Assembly (NCBI GenBank): GCA_019120525.1
Contig: DWUW01000177.1
Location: forward strand, 1-15,347
Reading direction: 5' to 3'
Length of the DNA stretch: 15,347 nt
DNA from: Candidatus Eisenbergiella stercorigallinarum
GTDB lineage: Bacteria > Bacillota > Clostridia > Lachnospirales > Lachnospiraceae
Made by a program: the position numbers and the translations under genes. Below are positions 1 to 6,314 of this stretch, one piece after another. Every line of letters begins with the position of its first letter. Positions within the stretch are counted from its first letter, which is position 1. The notes below the pieces were generated by a model, which worked only from the letters and a program-made list of their open reading frames with translations, had not been told where the DNA came from and searched no databases.

Positions 1-1793
1 CCGAATTTTTCCTTGTATTCCTGCGGATAAAAGCCCAGATAGCCGTCCAGGGTGGAGATCCCGTTATAGGACAGGACCGCCGGGTGCATACCGTAGGCGA
101 TGCTGTACTCCCCGTCATAGCCGATGTCTTCTTTGATCTCATCGAACAGCTTTTCCGAGAAAAACTCCCGGTAGTTCAGATTTTCCACCTCCACGCCCTT
201 CACCAGCCGGTAAGCATGGTAATAGAGGGTGTAGTAAAAATCGTTGTATACCGCAGGGGTCATCACCACCACGGCAAGGCTGATGAGAAGAAGCGCGTTC
301 CCCAGCCATTTCTTTCTTCTATCATAGAGATATTTCACCAGAAGAAACAGGGCCGCGTACCACAGGAAGGGATTGAAAAATACGGTCCGGTTGAACTGGA
401 AGCCCTCCAGAGGCGGGATCAGCGCCTCAAACAGCTCCCGCAGGCCGCCCCAGTAATAGAAGCCGTAGATCAGGCAGTTTCCCACGATAAAATACAGCAC
501 CAGGCAGAAGCTGTCCGTCAGGAGCCGTTTCGGCTGCCCCTGGCGCAGGAAGCAGGCCGCCCGGAACAGGAAAAACAGCAGGCAGAGCGGCAGCAGGAAT
601 CGGGTATGGGAGGGCTGGGCATGGAAGATCGCCTGGGAAAAGACCTCCCAGATGGTCTTTGCGATCTGTCCCGCCGTAAAATTATCCTCCGCCATACTCC
701 CGCGCATGGTCTCCACGCTGGAAAACAGCATTTCCCCGAACAGCCGGTATTCAAATACGATATACCCCAGGGACAGGACGATAAACGCCGCCAGAAGCCG
801 CAGGCTGAGAAAGCGGAATATTCCTCGCTTTCTTTCCCCGGCATTCCCGCCTGCGGCAGACACAATCTCCTCGCTCCCGGCATTCCTGTCTGCGGCAGAC
901 GCGGCTTTTTCGCTTCCGCCCGTCCTTCTCTCCGCGTTCCTCCCCTGCAGGCCGTCCCTCACCCACAGGATCAGGATCGCCAGAAGCAGATAGCCCAGGA
1001 TAAAGATGCCGAAATAGGAAAAATAAGAAAGCAGCGGATAGAAAAACAGCAGCAGCAGGCTGGACAGCCAGCCGCGCGTCTTCTTTTCCTCCGTTCTGCC
1101 GGAAGGCTCCGGCCATCCGCCGTCCGCCGTTTTCGGCTTTCTCCCTCTCCGGAAAGCCTCGCCCCGGTAGATCCTCCGAAGCAGAAAGATCACAAGGGGA
1201 ATGGAAGAAAAGGCGATCCCATAGGCAGGAAACAGCGGCAGCAGGCCATAAATCAGCCCGCAGGCCACAGCGATGGGCCGGTACTTTTCCCAGGCATTTT
1301 CCCCGCCCGGGGCGGCGCTCTGTCCTGCCGTCCTGTCCTGCGAAGCGGCGCTCTGTCCTGCCGCCCTGCCCTTTCCGGCGGCAGCGTTTTGCCCCGCGGG
1401 CAGACTCCCGTCAGAAGGCCGTACGCCCGTATCGTAGATATCCTTCGCCAGCACGTACACGGAAAAGACCGCGATCAGTATTTTCAGGAAATATCCGCAC
1501 AGATAAGCGGCAAATGGCGGGAGCAGATAATAGAGAATATTGTACAGGGAAAATTCCGAACTCAGATAATCCCTGGTAATTCCCCCAAGAATAGGGACCA
1601 CAGCGTCATGGGCGAAAAAGGTTCCGGAATGCTTCATCGCCATGAAATGTCCCATGAACAGATCCAGATTATCATGAACGGCAATGTAGCTGTTTTCCCC
1701 GAAAAAAAGAAAAACCGCCGCCTCTCCTAGAACGGCGGCCCCAAACAGGAACCAGTACCATTTCCCGATCACAGGCTGCAGCAGTTTTTTCAT
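1..1793 (-). CDS. Polytopic membrane protein, DUF6044 (YkoS-like), C-terminus off the window
   Basis: 597 codons are visible without a stop; the end lies beyond the left edge. The N-terminal KWYWFLFGAAVLGEAAVFLF is a membrane helix. It is followed by ENSYIAVHDNLDLFMGHFMA, then GTFFAHDAVVPILGGITRDYL, which I recognise as the DUF6044 signature with its extracellular HDNLD segment. About eight to ten further helices follow, for example near 84-117, 174-206, 243-277, 330-350, 398-416, 428-446, 475-490 and 498-512. Two cytosolic-type loops (about 126-170 and 283-323) carry low-complexity internal repeats. The overall plan recalls GT-C glycosyltransferases and YfhO-type proteins, but the function is not established. 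ATG lies two bases after the Rrf2 stop, with AAGGAG in the Rrf2 tail, so the two are translationally linked. Confidence 0.82.
   Translation of the reverse strand, partial: MKKLLQPVIGKWYWFLFGAAVLGEAAVFLFFGENSYIAVHDNLDLFMGHFMAMKHSGTFFAHDAVVPILGGITRDYLSSEFSLYNILYYLLPPFAAYLCGYFLKILIAVFSVYVLAKDIYDTGVRPSDGSLPAGQNAAAGKGRAAGQSAASQDRTAGQSAAPGGENAWEKYRPIAVACGLIYGLLPLFPAYGIAFSSIPLVIFLLRRIYRGEAFRRGRKPKTADGGWPEPSGRTEEKKTRGWLSSLLLLFFYPLLSYFSYFGIFILGYLLLAILILWVRDGLQGRNAERRTGGSEKAASAADRNAGSEEIVSAAGGNAGERKRGIFRFLSLRLLAAFIVLSLGYIVFEYRLFGEMLFSSVETMRGSMAEDNFTAGQIAKTIWEVFSQAIFHAQPSHTRFLLPLCLLFFLFRAACFLRQGQPKRLLTDSFCLVLYFIVGNCLIYGFYYWGGLRELFEALIPPLEGFQFNRTVFFNPFLWYAALFLLVKYLYDRRKKWLGNALLLISLAVVVMTPAVYNDFYYTLYYHAYRLVKGVEVENLNYREFFSEKLFDEIKEDIGYDGEYSIAYGMHPAVLSYNGISTLDGYLGFYPQEYKEKF
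837..900. repeat. 39-bp-period direct repeat inside the DUF6044 gene
   Basis: A 25-bp sequence (CCCGGCATTCC, then CTGCGGCAGAC) occurs at 837-861 and 876-900 with two mismatches. The 13-codon period keeps the frame and duplicates the SAA-x2-NAG-x-E motif in the loop at about residues 299-320. Confidence 0.85.
1312..1368. repeat. 33-bp-period direct repeat inside the DUF6044 gene
   Basis: A 24-bp sequence beginning GCGGCGCTCTGTCCTGCCG occurs at 1312-1335 and 1345-1368 with one mismatch. The period of 33 keeps the frame, so the protein shows two AGQSAA-containing 11-residue units in the loop at about residues 143-165. Confidence 0.85.
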
Positions 1794-1795
1794 TT

Positions 1796-2278
1796 TCAAT
1801 CTTCTCCTTCGTGCGTATCCGCACCATTCTTTTCTAAGCCCGTTCTATCGTCCGGGCTGTTTTCCCGGTGCCTCCTGACCAGATCCGCTACGGTCACATG
1901 GTCCACCACTCCGCTCACCGCTTCCGCGAGCTGCCTCCAGACGTCGGCCGCCTCACAGAAGGACTGCCTGCCGCAGCCGGCTTCCTCCCCGCATTCGTCC
2001 AGGCAGGGGGCGGGGCTTAAGGAGCCTTCCGTCAGCCGCAGGATCTGTCCCACCGTATAATCCTCGGGGCTGCCCGCGAGACAGTAGCCCCCCTGGGCTC
2101 CCCGGACACTTCTAACGAAGCCCGCCCGGTTCAGGACCGCTATGATCTGCTCCAGATATTTTTCCGATATCCCCTGGCGCTTCGCGATCTGTCTTGCCTT
2201 CACATATTCGTCCTGGCCATGCAGCGCCAGATCCAGCATGACGCGGACCGCATATCTGCCCTTGGTGGAAATTCTCAT
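1796..2278 (-). CDS. Rrf2-family regulator with IscR-like cysteines
   Basis: 160 residues. The winged helix begins at MRISTKGRYAVRVMLDLAL. The recognition region is RQIAKRQGISEKYLEQIIAVL (29-49) and the wing is VRGAQGGYCLA. Cys92, Cys96, Cys102 and Cys108 lie in the C-terminal part. Cys96-x5-Cys102-x5-Cys108 has the same spacing as the [2Fe-2S] ligands of IscR, so an iron-sulfur or redox sensor is likely. Family members such as IscR and CymR control iron-sulfur assembly or cysteine metabolism. Placement after cysK and metNIQ favours a sulfur regulon, which is inferred. The frame is open to 2437 and overlaps metQ; an ATG at 2287 is a near-equal alternative start. The tail 138-160 is hydrophilic and contains the ribosome site for the next gene. 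Confidence 0.9.
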   Translation of the reverse strand: MRISTKGRYAVRVMLDLALHGQDEYVKARQIAKRQGISEKYLEQIIAVLNRAGFVRSVRGAQGGYCLAGSPEDYTVGQILRLTEGSLSPAPCLDECGEEAGCGRQSFCEAADVWRQLAEAVSGVVDHVTVADLVRRHRENSPDDRTGLEKNGADTHEGED

Positions 2279-2306
2279 GGCACTCATTCCGTTCTCGTTC
2301 CTTTCA

Positions 2307-2336
2307 TATCCGGGTACGGCGGACCGTACCCGGATA
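2307..2336 (-). promoter_or_regulatory. Perfect 13-bp stem-loop between metQ and the Rrf2 gene
   Basis: TATCCGGGTACGG (2307-2319) and CCGTACCCGGATA (2324-2336) are exact complements around a 4-base loop, which reads UCCG (a UNCG-type loop) in the minus-strand RNA. It lies about 40 bases after the metQ stop and 28 bases before the Rrf2 ATG. There is no U-run after it, so it is not a standard intrinsic terminator. It may protect the 3' end of the metNIQ message, reduce read-through, or be a protein-binding palindrome. Confidence 0.75.
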
Positions 2337-2375
2337 CTGTCTGCGGCAGGCCAGCTCTTTCGGAGACTGTACCTG

Positions 2376-3350
2376 TTATTCCTCGAAGGGAACCACGGAG
2401 CCCTGGTAGGTATCCTCGATATACTGCCTGATCTCATCGGATTTCAGCACAGATACCAGCGCCTGGATCCCTTCGCTGTTTTCATTTCCTTCTTTTACAG
2501 CCACAACGTTCACATATTTCTGTACCGCCTCGGAATCGGAAGTTTCCACGGCAAGCGCGTCCGTGGAAGCGTTCAGCCCCGCCTGCAGCGCGTAATTGCC
2601 GTTGATCACCGCGAAATCAAAATCCGGAAGGCTTCTCGGGATCTGCTCCGCCGCCAGCTCGATAAAGGAAATATTGTGCGGGTTATCTGTAATGTCGTTC
2701 ACCGTAGCGTTGATGCCCGCATCCGCGTTCAGGGTGATCAGGCCCTGCTCCTGCAGAAGAAGGAGCGCTCTCGCCTCGTTGGTGGTATCATTGGGAACCG
2801 CGATCTCCGCGCCGTCCGTGATGGCTGCAAGGTCGCTCTGTTTTCCGGGGTAGATTCCGAGAGGCTCATAGTGGATGCTTCCGGCGCTCACCAAATGGGT
2901 TCCTCTTTCCTCGTTAAAGCTTTCCAGATAGGTGATGTGCTGGAAATAGTTGGCGTCGATCTCTTCGCTTTCCACCACCTCGTTGGGCATGATATAATCG
3001 GTGAACTCCGTTACCTCAAGCGTCCAGCCCTGCTCTGCCAGAAGGGGGGCTGCTGCCGCAAGGATCTCCGCATGGGGTACGCTGGTAGCTGCCACGGTGA
3101 TGGTTCCCTTTGCCTCCGCGGCCTGGGTTTCCGCCGCATCGCTTCCGGCCGCCTCTGTCTCGGAAGCGCCGGTCTCAGCTACGGCGCTCTCCTGTGCGTT
3201 TTCCGATTCCGCCGTCTGTGCAGCCGCTGTGCTCTCCGTGGACGCCGCGCTATCCGCGCCCGTTCCCTGCGCCGCGTCCGAGCCGCAACCCGCCAGCAGG
3301 CCGGCGGTCAGAAACGCCGCTGTGATCAGTGACAATACTTTCTTTTTCAT
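2376..3350 (-). CDS. metQ: Methionine-binding lipoprotein of the ABC importer
   Basis: 324 residues. The lipoprotein signal peptide is MKKKVLSLITAAFLTAGLLAG, followed by the lipidated Cys22 (lipobox LAGC). Residues 23-80 form a long Ser/Ala/Thr/Glu linker, which explains why the protein is about 50 residues longer than usual MetQ. The NlpA-type binding domain starts near KGTITVAATSVPHAEIL and includes EVTEFTDYIMPNEVVESEEIDANYFQH, AVPNDTTNEARALLLLQ, and FAVINGNYALQAGL. It captures methionine outside the membrane and delivers it to MetI. The ATG four codons upstream (3362) has no ribosome site. GGAGGAG sits three bases before the ATG at 3350, and this start gives a standard signal peptide. The Rrf2 gene follows after about 100 bases. 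Confidence 0.93.
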   Translation of the reverse strand: MKKKVLSLITAAFLTAGLLAGCGSDAAQGTGADSAASTESTAAAQTAESENAQESAVAETGASETEAAGSDAAETQAAEAKGTITVAATSVPHAEILAAAAPLLAEQGWTLEVTEFTDYIMPNEVVESEEIDANYFQHITYLESFNEERGTHLVSAGSIHYEPLGIYPGKQSDLAAITDGAEIAVPNDTTNEARALLLLQEQGLITLNADAGINATVNDITDNPHNISFIELAAEQIPRSLPDFDFAVINGNYALQAGLNASTDALAVETSDSEAVQKYVNVVAVKEGNENSEGIQALVSVLKSDEIRQYIEDTYQGSVVPFEE

Positions 3351-3471
3351 AATCTCCTCCATTCCGCCGGTTTTTTCCCCGGCATATCTCTCGCAGCCTT
3401 CCGGACGCCGTTTCTTTTTCCGGCAGAAGCAAAATGGCCGCAGCTTTCCCGGCAGAAGGCCGCCGGCCTGC

Positions 3472-3570
3472 CATGGGCCGCCAGCCTGTGCCCCGCCGGT
3501 CCGTCATGGGCCGAAGGAGCGTGATCCGCCGGTCTATCATCAGCCGTCAGAGCGTGATCCGCCGATCCAG
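3472..3570. repeat. Degenerate 33-bp tandem repeat at the metI 3' end
   Basis: Three units (3472-3504, 3505-3537, 3538-3570) share a 33-base period. CATGGGCCG recurs at 3472 and 3505, and an 18-bp segment GAGCGTGATCCGCCG(G/A)TC recurs at 3517 and 3550. A fainter fourth unit may lie at 3439-3471. The unit at 3538 spans the metI stop codon. The others lie in the metI-metQ spacer. Confidence 0.8.
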
Positions 3571-4212
3571 CTTCCTTGCCAGCTTCATGCAGACCGCCTG
3601 CATGATCTGCACCAGGAGCACCAGAAGGATCACGGTGACGATCATGATATCAAATTCATAACGGTTGTAGCCGTAACGGATGGCGATATCGCCAAGCCCG
3701 CCGCCGCCCACCGCGCCGGCCATGGCGGAATAGCCCAGGATCGTTCCCAGGGCAATCGCCAGATTGGACAAAAGGGAGGACCGGGCCTCCAGAAGCATCA
3801 CCTTCGTCACAATGGTGGGAATCCCCGCGCCCATGCTCTTCGCTGCCTCGACCACGCCCCGGTCCACCTCCAGCAGGGAGGATTCCACCAGCCTGGCCAC
3901 AAAAGGAGCGGCGGCAAGCGTCAGGGGAACCACCGTTGCGCTGGGTCCATAGCTTTTTCCCACGATGGCCCTGGTGAGAGGGATCACCAGGATCAGAAGG
4001 ATCAGAAAGGGGATGCTGCGCGTGATGTTCACGACCACATCCAGCACCTTGTTCACCGCCGCGTTGGGCTTAAGCCCCTCGCGCCCCGTCACCACCAGGG
4101 CCACGCCAATGGGAAGCCCGATCACATAAGCCATAAGAGTGGAGAGGAGCGTCATGTAAATGGTGGCGAACGTACCCTCCACGATCATCATTATCGTTGC
4201 ACTATTCCACAT
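3547..4212 (-). CDS. metI: Methionine ABC importer, permease
   Basis: 221 residues, typical for MetI, with about five membrane helices (for example 10-36, 60-80 and 92-110, and a pair near the end containing VTVILLVLLVQIMQAV). The EAA loop that contacts MetN reads EVDRGVVEAAKSMGAG, followed by SAMAGAVGGGGLGDIAIRYGY, a conserved MetI stretch. The ribosome site GAGGAG is ten bases before ATG, inside the metN 3' end, so the two genes overlap by 11 bases. The last codons, DRRITL then TGA, form the first unit of a 33-bp tandem repeat that continues downstream in the same frame. metQ follows after an unusually long 196-base spacer. Confidence 0.95.
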   Translation of the reverse strand: MWNSATIMMIVEGTFATIYMTLLSTLMAYVIGLPIGVALVVTGREGLKPNAAVNKVLDVVVNITRSIPFLILLILVIPLTRAIVGKSYGPSATVVPLTLAAAPFVARLVESSLLEVDRGVVEAAKSMGAGIPTIVTKVMLLEARSSLLSNLAIALGTILGYSAMAGAVGGGGLGDIAIRYGYNRYEFDIMIVTVILLVLLVQIMQAVCMKLARKLDRRITL

Positions 4213-5215
4213 AATCGTCCAGCTCCTCTACCGTTAATTTTCTGTCCTTCAGATACCGGATCATCTTCTCCGCCGTCTGCCCGTCTTCCGGAAGCTGCAG
4301 GATCATCTGTCCCCTTGCGATGCCGCCCACATCCTGGGTATCCGCAAGCAGGATATTCACCGACGCCCTGCACTCCAGGACCATGTTGGCGATCACCGGC
4401 TCAAAGGAAGAGTTTTCCGTGAAAACGATACGGATGCAGCGTTTGCTGGTCATGATCGGCGTCTTTTTCCCGCCCTGGAAGACCAGCTTCTTTGCCGCCT
4501 TCGATTTCGGCGAGGTGAATACCTCCTCCACAGTACCGGTCTCCACCAGGCTGCCGCTGTCGATGATGGCTACGTGGCTGCAGATTTCCTGCACCACGCT
4601 CATCTCATGGGTAATGATCACAATGGTGATCCCATACTCCCTGTTGATCCTGGACAAAAGCTCCAGGATGGAACGGGTAGTCCTGGGATCCAGCGCGCTG
4701 GTCGCCTCGTCGCACAGAAGGATCCTCGGGTTCATGGCAAGGGCGCGGGCGATGGCCACCCGCTGCTTCTGGCCTCCGGAAAGCTGCGCCGGATAGGCGT
4801 CCGCCTTCTCCTCCAGTTCCACGATCTTTAACAGATCCATGGCCTTCTTCCTGGCTTCCTTCTTCTTTTCTCCCAGGATCTCCAGCGCGAAGCATACGTT
4901 GTCCAGCACCGTCCGCTGCATCAGCAGGTTGAAATGCTGGAAGATCATCGCCACGCTGTTCCTGACCTTCCGCAGTTCCTTATCGCCGCAGCCCGCCAGA
5001 TCCACGCCGTCTATGAGTACAGTCCCTTCCGTGGGCTTTTCCAGGAAATTCAGGCAGCGCACCAGTGTGCTCTTGCCTGCCCCGGACATACCGATAATGC
5101 CGTAGATATCGCCCTTTCCGATATCCAGGCTGATATTCTTCAGGGCTTCTATCTCTCCGTCCTTCGTCCGGAAGGTTTTCGATACGTTCCGGATCTGAAT
5201 AACAGGTGTTTCCAT
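4202..5215 (-). CDS. metN: Methionine ABC importer, ATP-binding protein
   Basis: 337 residues. The ATPase domain has Walker A GMSGAGKST (42-50), a Q-loop glutamine at 93, the signature LSGGQ (145-149), Walker B ILLCDE (165-170) and the switch His203. The C-terminal NIL domain (about 260-337), from RCIRIVFTENSSF to the end, is the methionine-sensing module of MetN that allows transinhibition. It powers D/L-methionine uptake with MetI and MetQ. The open frame extends to 5497, but that part is antisense-like and overlaps cysK. ATGs at 5221 and 5215 are both possible. The GGGAG site has nine-base spacing to 5215 and only three to 5221, so I chose 5215. The stop overlaps the metI start by 11 bases. 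Confidence 0.95.
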   Translation of the reverse strand: METPVIQIRNVSKTFRTKDGEIEALKNISLDIGKGDIYGIIGMSGAGKSTLVRCLNFLEKPTEGTVLIDGVDLAGCGDKELRKVRNSVAMIFQHFNLLMQRTVLDNVCFALEILGEKKKEARKKAMDLLKIVELEEKADAYPAQLSGGQKQRVAIARALAMNPRILLCDEATSALDPRTTRSILELLSRINREYGITIVIITHEMSVVQEICSHVAIIDSGSLVETGTVEEVFTSPKSKAAKKLVFQGGKKTPIMTSKRCIRIVFTENSSFEPVIANMVLECRASVNILLADTQDVGGIARGQMILQLPEDGQTAEKMIRYLKDRKLTVEELDDYVE

Positions 5216-5251
5216 TTCCATCCGCTCCCTCTGCTTTTGTAAATTGAACCA

Positions 5252-5281
5252 ATCATACCACAATCCGGCAGGCTCTGTAAA
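5252..5281 (-). promoter_or_regulatory. Promoter of metNIQ
   Basis: On the minus strand TTTACA (5276-5281) and TATGAT (5252-5257) are separated by 18 bases, and TGG before TATGAT makes an extended -10. Transcription should begin near 5245, about 30 bases before the metN start. That leader is too short for an S-box or T-box, so any methionine control would have to be protein-based. The start region contains ATTG-GTT-CAAT, a possible small operator. Confidence 0.65.
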
Positions 5282-5284
5282 TAG

Positions 5285-5323
5285 ACCGGTCACCGGCCGG
5301 AGCCAAAACCGGTCACCGGCCGG
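5285..5323. repeat. Two direct 16-bp repeats, period 23, at the cysK stop
   Basis: ACCGGTCACCGGCCGG occurs identically at 5285-5300 and 5308-5323. Each copy is internally symmetric (ACCGGT, CCGGTcACCGG, CCGGCCGG). The copy at 5308 contains the TGA of cysK; the other lies in the cysK-metN spacer, next to the -35 box of the metN promoter. Confidence 0.85.
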
Positions 5324-6254
5324 GATCAAAAAGGGGCGTGGACAGATACCGGTCGCCGGAATCCGGAAGCAGGACCACGATCGTTTTTCCCCGGTTTTCC
5401 GGCCGGCAGGCCACAAGCTGCGCCGCATGCAGGGCCGCGCCTGAAGAAATGCCCGCCAGGATCCCCTCCCGGGCCGCCAGCCTGCGGCCCGCTTCATAAG
5501 CGTCCTCTTCCCTTACCCGGATGACTTCATCATAAATTCCGGTGTCCAGCACGGACGGCACAAAACCCGCGCCGATCCCCTGCAGGCCATGCGCGCCGGC
5601 AGGGCCGCCGGAAAGCACGGCCGAACCGGCCGGTTCCACGGCAACCACCCGGACCGAAGGCTTCTTCTGTTTCAGATACTTTCCGACGCCGGTGACTGTG
5701 CCGCCGGAACCGACGCCCGCCACGAAGATATCCACCTGGCCGTCCGTATCCTCCCAGATTTCCGGGCCTGTGGTCTGAAAATGCGCCTCCGCGTTGGAAG
5801 GATTGTCAAACTGTCCCGGAATAAAAGCGCCGGAGATCTCCTCCTTCAGCTCCTGTGCCTTCCGGATCGCCCCGGCCATCCCTTCCGCGCCCGGCGTCAG
5901 GACGATACCTGCCCCGTACGCTGCCAGGAGCTTCTTTCGTTCCTCGCTCATGGTTTCCGGCATGGTCAGGATCACCCGGTATCCCCGTGCCGCCGCGATC
6001 GCCGCCAGGCCGATCCCCGTATTTCCGCTGGTGGGCTCTATGACCGTCGCGCCGGGCTTCAGCCTCCCGTCCGCCTCGGCGTCCCGGATCATCCAAAGCG
6101 CCGCCCGGTCCTTCACGCTCCCTGTGGGATTCAGATACTCCAGCTTTGCCAGAAGCAAAGCATCCGCGATCCCCGCCTGTTCCGCATAGCCATGAAGCGC
6201 CATCAGCGGCGTCTTTCCGATCAGCTCCGTAATGCTGCTACAAATATGTGACAT
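5313..6254 (-). CDS. cysK: Cysteine synthase (O-acetylserine sulfhydrylase)
   Basis: 313 residues, the usual length. It condenses O-acetyl-L-serine with sulfide to L-cysteine using pyridoxal phosphate. The PLP lysine is Lys48 in NPTGSVKDR. The substrate loop TSGNTG is at 75-80, the PLP-phosphate loop GSGGTVTG at 182-189, and PDSGDRYLST (297-306) ends the domain. SSITELIGKTPLM is a standard N-terminus. The ribosome site AAAAAAGGAG lies six bases before ATG. The hexosaminidase gene ends 60 bases upstream without a visible terminator, and the metNIQ importer follows. That setting fits assimilation of sulfur into cysteine beside methionine uptake. Its stop codon lies inside one copy of a 23-bp-period direct repeat (5285-5323). 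Homologues that use other sulfur donors cannot be excluded. Confidence 0.93.
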   Translation of the reverse strand: MSHICSSITELIGKTPLMALHGYAEQAGIADALLLAKLEYLNPTGSVKDRAALWMIRDAEADGRLKPGATVIEPTSGNTGIGLAAIAAARGYRVILTMPETMSEERKKLLAAYGAGIVLTPGAEGMAGAIRKAQELKEEISGAFIPGQFDNPSNAEAHFQTTGPEIWEDTDGQVDIFVAGVGSGGTVTGVGKYLKQKKPSVRVVAVEPAGSAVLSGGPAGAHGLQGIGAGFVPSVLDTGIYDEVIRVREEDAYEAGRRLAAREGILAGISSGAALHAAQLVACRPENRGKTIVVLLPDSGDRYLSTPLFDPGR

Positions 6255-6314
6255 GACGTTCTCCTTTTTTCCGCCCCGGGAAGCTCCTTTTGCCCGTCTC
6301 CAGGCTTTCCCGTA

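Noticed and set aside
84..1730. 548-codon open frame on the plus strand
   Set aside because: It is antisense to the DUF6044 membrane gene. The protein is Gln/Arg/Pro/His-rich with no recognisable domain, whereas the minus frame gives clean transmembrane helices and the HDNLD signature.
3250..3540. 96-codon minus-strand frame after metI (MIDRRITL...)
   Set aside because: It has no ribosome site and is Arg-rich. It is explained as continuation of the metI frame through the 33-bp tandem repeat and then out of frame into metQ.
3472..3570. The 33-bp repeats as a CRISPR array
   Set aside because: The whole unit repeats without distinct spacers, copies are degenerate and few, and no cas genes are present.
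2142..4422. Two long plus-strand frames (2142-3332 and 3001-4422)
   Set aside because: They lie opposite metQ, metI and the Rrf2 gene, have low-complexity or His/Arg-rich translations, and have no ribosome sites. They are shadows of GC-rich coding.
5216..5497. Upstream extension of the metN frame
   Set aside because: It overlaps the cysK 3' end in another register, is Trp/Arg/Pro-rich, and the metN promoter and ribosome site lie inside it.
6255..6314. Riboswitch or T-box before cysK
   Set aside because: Only 60 bases separate it from the hexosaminidase stop, with no T-box motif or extended pairing visible.
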